64,000 nucleotides of DNA from Citrifermentans bremense R1 (GTDB lineage Bacteria; Desulfobacterota; Desulfuromonadia; Geobacterales; Geobacteraceae), in contig NZ_AUGE01000002.1 in the NCBI RefSeq assembly GCF_000426865.1, positions 310,001 through 374,000 on the forward strand, written 5' to 3'. The stretch's first letter is position 1. Every line of letters starts with the position of its first letter. Below the pieces are notes generated by a model. That model was given only the letters and a program-made list of their open reading frames with translations. It searched no databases and was not told where the DNA came from. This document shows, piece after piece, positions 61,164 to 64,000 of this stretch. The position numbers were made by a program, and so were the translations under genes.

Positions 61164-62780
61164 TCACGCGGGAAGATAGAGGGTGACCGTGGTCCCGGCC
61201 CCTTCGGCGCTGTCAACGACCATGCGGCCTCCGTGGGTCTCGACGATACGGTAAACGGTGGCAAGACCGAGGCCCGTCCCCCCCTTCTTGGTGGTGAAGA
61301 AGGGCTCGAAGACCCGCTTCACATCCGCCTGGTTCATCCCGGAGCCGCTGTCCCTGACGCTGATCCGAACCTCGCCCTTCTTTCCGCTGCGGACGGCGCT
61401 GGCCTCGAGGACGATGGCCCCTTCCCCGGCTATCGCCTCGGCGCTGTTCACCAACAGATTCCAGAAGACCTGCGAACACTGGTCCTTGTCGAAGACCACC
61501 ACCAGGTCATCGGGCACCCGGTTCTCGATAGTCACCCCAGCGAGGCGCGGGTCGGTGGATAAAAGCGAGCAGAGGTCGGCGATAACCTGGCGCAGCTTGA
61601 GGGGGATCTTCGTGGGCTGGGTAGGTTTGGCGTAGAAGAGGAAATCGCGCAAGAGTCCGTCCAGGCGGTCGGTCTCCCTCAGGATGATGGAGAACAGGCG
61701 CTTGTCCTTCTCGTCGACCCTGGGCCTGAGCGCCACCAACTGCACCGACCCGCTGATGGCGGCGAGGGGGTTCCTGATCTCGTGCGCCATGCGGGCGGAA
61801 AGCTCCCCGACGGCGGCGAGCCGGTCCGCTCGTTTCAACTCCGCTGCTAGACGCTTCATCTCGGTCAGGTCGTGGATGTCGAAGATCGCACCGACGGTAA
61901 CGCCGTCCTTGTCCGTGAGCGGCACCGACTTGAAGGAGAGGAGCAGTTGCCGCCCGTCCCCCCCCTGGTGCCGGAACTCGCCCTGTCCCCCTTCGAAGAA
62001 GCAACTGTCGAAGGGGGAGAGCCCTGCGATCGCCTCGGCCAGCGGACGGTCGTAGGCCTGCTGCTGCGAGAGCCCGGTCAGATGCTCCATGTAACGGTTG
62101 AAGACGCGGATCCTTCCGGCGGGGTTGATGGTGAGGAGCCCGGAGTCGATCGCCGAGACGATGCAGGAGTTCAGCCGCTCCAGTTCCTCGTAGTCGATCA
62201 CCTTCTCCTGGAAGGCGCTTTCGGAGCGCCTGGCCCTCTCGGAGAGGTGCCCGGCGAGAATCGCCGTGAGGAAAAACGCGGCGCAGTAGAGAAAGATCAG
62301 ATAGAAGAGGTACTCGGCCCCGTACTGATGCGCCGGGGAGGGGGAGAGTCCCAGCGGAACGAGCTTGCCGTAGTACTGGAAATCCAGGATAGCCCCGTAG
62401 AGGATGACGCAGAGCGAGGCGGTGTAGTACGCCTGCGAGCGGGCCAGGAGCGTGCTGGCGCTGATGATCGAGAGGAAGTAGAGAAAGGCGTAGGGGGAAG
62501 TCACCCCGCCCGAGATCAGGATCATCACCGTGACCAGGATCAGATCCCAGACGATCTGGGCGTAGGTGAGGGTGCGCACCTGGCGGGAGTAGTACAGCAC
62601 CGCCAGCGACCCGAGGGAGAAAACGTAGGTGGCGACGATAAGCCTTATCAGCACCTTCGGGGCGACGTCGCCGCTTACGTCGTAGGTATGTACGTCAAGA
62701 TACAAGGTGGTGACCAAAAAGACGGACACCACCAGCAGCCTAAGCAGTATGAACCAGAAGACCCTTTTCCTGTCGATCAT
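61164..62780 (-). CDS. pilS: PilS, membrane sensor kinase
   Basis: The 538-residue protein has six N-terminal membrane helices (to about residue 190), a PAS domain (about 205-310), a DHp helix with the acceptor His in GELSARMAHEIRNPLAAISG, and a HATPase domain (VFWNLLVNSAEA, VRDSGSGM, FFTTKKGGTGLGLATVYRIV). In Pseudomonas, PilS senses inner-membrane pilin; the same role is likely here. The start at 62780 lies four bases after the pilC stop and has only a weak ribosome binding site. Confidence 0.95.
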   Translation of the reverse strand: MIDRKRVFWFILLRLLVVSVFLVTTLYLDVHTYDVSGDVAPKVLIRLIVATYVFSLGSLAVLYYSRQVRTLTYAQIVWDLILVTVMILISGGVTSPYAFLYFLSIISASTLLARSQAYYTASLCVILYGAILDFQYYGKLVPLGLSPSPAHQYGAEYLFYLIFLYCAAFFLTAILAGHLSERARRSESAFQEKVIDYEELERLNSCIVSAIDSGLLTINPAGRIRVFNRYMEHLTGLSQQQAYDRPLAEAIAGLSPFDSCFFEGGQGEFRHQGGDGRQLLLSFKSVPLTDKDGVTVGAIFDIHDLTEMKRLAAELKRADRLAAVGELSARMAHEIRNPLAAISGSVQLVALRPRVDEKDKRLFSIILRETDRLDGLLRDFLFYAKPTQPTKIPLKLRQVIADLCSLLSTDPRLAGVTIENRVPDDLVVVFDKDQCSQVFWNLLVNSAEAIAGEGAIVLEASAVRSGKKGEVRISVRDSGSGMNQADVKRVFEPFFTTKKGGTGLGLATVYRIVETHGGRMVVDSAEGAGTTVTLYLPA

Positions 62781-62784
62781 CCAA

Positions 62785-64000
62785 TCAACCGCCGACCGCG
62801 CCGGCGAGCTTGAAGATCGGCAGGTACATCGCGATGACCAGGCCGCCAACCGTAGTCCCCAGGAACACCATCAATAGCGGTTCCATCATCGAGGTCATGG
62901 CGCCGACCGCATCGTCGACCTCGTCGTCGTAGAAGTCGGCGATCTTGTTGAGCATGGCATCCATGGCGCCGGTCGCCTCGCCCACGGAGATCATCTGCAC
63001 CACCATGGGAGGGAAAACGCCGCTTTCGGCCAGGGGCTCGGCGATGGTCTTCCCTTCGGAGATGGACTGGCGCACCTTGTAGATCGCCTCCTCGACGATC
63101 TTGTTGCCGGCCGTCTTGGCAACAATCTCCAGGCCGTCCATGATGGGTACGCCGGAGCTGATCATGGTCCCCAGGGTGCGGGTGAACTTAGCCACTGAGA
63201 CCTTCCGGATCAGGGGGCCGGCTATGGGAGCTTGCAGCGCGAACCGGTCGATCTTCTTCCTGCCGCCGGGGGTCGCGTAGTACTTGCCTATGCCCCACTT
63301 GATGCCGAAGAGGGCGGCGATGATGACCACTATGTACTTGGTCAGGAAGTTGGACAGGGCGATGACCATCTTGGTCGGCATCGGAAGCTCGCCCCCAAAG
63401 TCGGCGAACATCTTGGCGAAGGTGGGGATGACGAAGATCAGGATGACGCCAACCACGATGACCGCGATGGACATGATGGTGATCGGGTACACCATGGCGC
63501 CCTTCACCTGCTTCTTCAGCTTCATCGCCTTCTCGATGTAGGCTGCGAGCCTGGCCAGGATGGTGTCGAGGATACCGCCGACCTCGCCTGCAGCTACCAG
63601 GTTGACGTAGAGCTGGTCGAAGGCTTTGGGGTGTTTGGCGAGGGCGTCGGCGAAGGTGGAGCCGCTCTCCACGCTCTCCTTCACCTTGACCAGGATCTCC
63701 TTGAAGGTCTTGTTCTCCTGCTGTCCGGACAGGATGTCCAGGCACTGCACCAGGGGGAGGCCGGAGTCGATCATGGTGGCGAACTGGCGCGTGAAGACCA
63801 CGAGGTCCTTGGTTTCTATCTTCTTCGCGCCGGAGCCGGGGAGCTTCAGCTGTATGCCCAGCCCTTTCCCCTGTTCCTTCACCGTGATGCCGGAAAATCC
63901 GTATCTTTTGAGCTGGGACTCGACCTGGGCCGCGTTTGCGGCCTCCATCACCCCCTTCTGGGTGCTTCCGGCCTTGCTCCTTGCTTCCCAATCAAACTTA
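62785..64000 (-). CDS. pilC: PilC, type IV pilus inner-membrane platform protein, 5' end outside window
   Basis: The frame is open to the right edge; its first visible residues (KFDWEARSKAGSTQKGVMEA) are the usual PilC N-terminus, so only a few codons are missing. The protein has two repeated T2SF domains (FTRQFATMIDSGLPLVQCLD and FTRTLGTMISSGVPIMDGLE) and three membrane helices (AMVYPITIMSIAVIVVGVIL near the middle, and LMVFLGTTVGGLVIAMYLPI near the end). It anchors the PilB/PilT motors to the pilus base. About 405 residues are visible. Confidence 0.97.
   Translation of the reverse strand, partial: KFDWEARSKAGSTQKGVMEAANAAQVESQLKRYGFSGITVKEQGKGLGIQLKLPGSGAKKIETKDLVVFTRQFATMIDSGLPLVQCLDILSGQQENKTFKEILVKVKESVESGSTFADALAKHPKAFDQLYVNLVAAGEVGGILDTILARLAAYIEKAMKLKKQVKGAMVYPITIMSIAVIVVGVILIFVIPTFAKMFADFGGELPMPTKMVIALSNFLTKYIVVIIAALFGIKWGIGKYYATPGGRKKIDRFALQAPIAGPLIRKVSVAKFTRTLGTMISSGVPIMDGLEIVAKTAGNKIVEEAIYKVRQSISEGKTIAEPLAESGVFPPMVVQMISVGEATGAMDAMLNKIADFYDDEVDDAVGAMTSMMEPLLMVFLGTTVGGLVIAMYLPIFKLAGAVGG

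Overview
The window comes from a delta-proteobacterial iron reducer of the Geobacteraceae (Geobacter, Citrifermentans or Geomonas type). The clearest markers are a minus-strand pilC-pilS-pilR block that leads to a very short aromatic-rich geopilin gene (pilA) with a sigma-54 promoter, followed by an Spc-like partner. A PEP-CTERM protein, NtrC-type activators, PtsP, a hemerythrin protein and high G+C codon use agree with this. No rRNA, tRNA, CRISPR array or intact insertion sequence was seen.

Layout. 1-11.4 kb is housekeeping: PpiD-like folding factor (5' end missing), purC, DUF3047 protein, two YtxH proteins, a flavin oxidoreductase, a TPR protein, ptsP, a PpiC foldase, ferritin and a slipin. 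11.5-16.7 kb is regulatory: an NtrC-type response regulator, a HigA antitoxin with a deleted HigB toxin, and a KaiC-like ATPase in operon with a histidine kinase. 16.7-22.6 kb is an accessory stretch: a PEP-CTERM gene with its own sigma-54 promoter, remnants of a second PEP-CTERM gene and of a YeeE-type transporter, a 21-bp tandem array, an unknown conserved protein, a degenerate-GGDEF protein fused in frame to a lipoprotein-like domain, a DksA/TraR zinc finger, and two truncated genes meeting head to head. 22.6-26.5 kb holds a conserved hypothetical gene, uppP, two membrane proteins and a hemerythrin gene with an FNR/HcpR-like box.

26.7-56 kb is one long minus-strand glycan locus with genes that overlap or almost touch. 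It has eleven glycosyltransferases, about nine methyltransferases (three FkbM-like), a DegT aminotransferase, a cupin, a CMP-sugar cassette (DUF115, SDR, D-2-hydroxyacid dehydrogenase, cytidylyltransferase), a radical SAM protein, a Wzm/Wzt-type ABC exporter, a UbiA prenyltransferase and a TPR membrane protein. It reads out of a second ABC transporter/TPR set (56.1-58.7 kb) that directly follows spc-pilA-pilR-pilS-pilC (58.8-64 kb). The likely product is a heavily methylated, ABC-exported surface polysaccharide encoded beside the pilus genes.

Many glycan genes start at GTG or TTG, often in 4-nt stop/start overlaps, so translational coupling is likely. Starts were chosen from ribosome binding sites and neighbour overlaps. 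Functions are assigned by recognised motifs only; no database search was possible.
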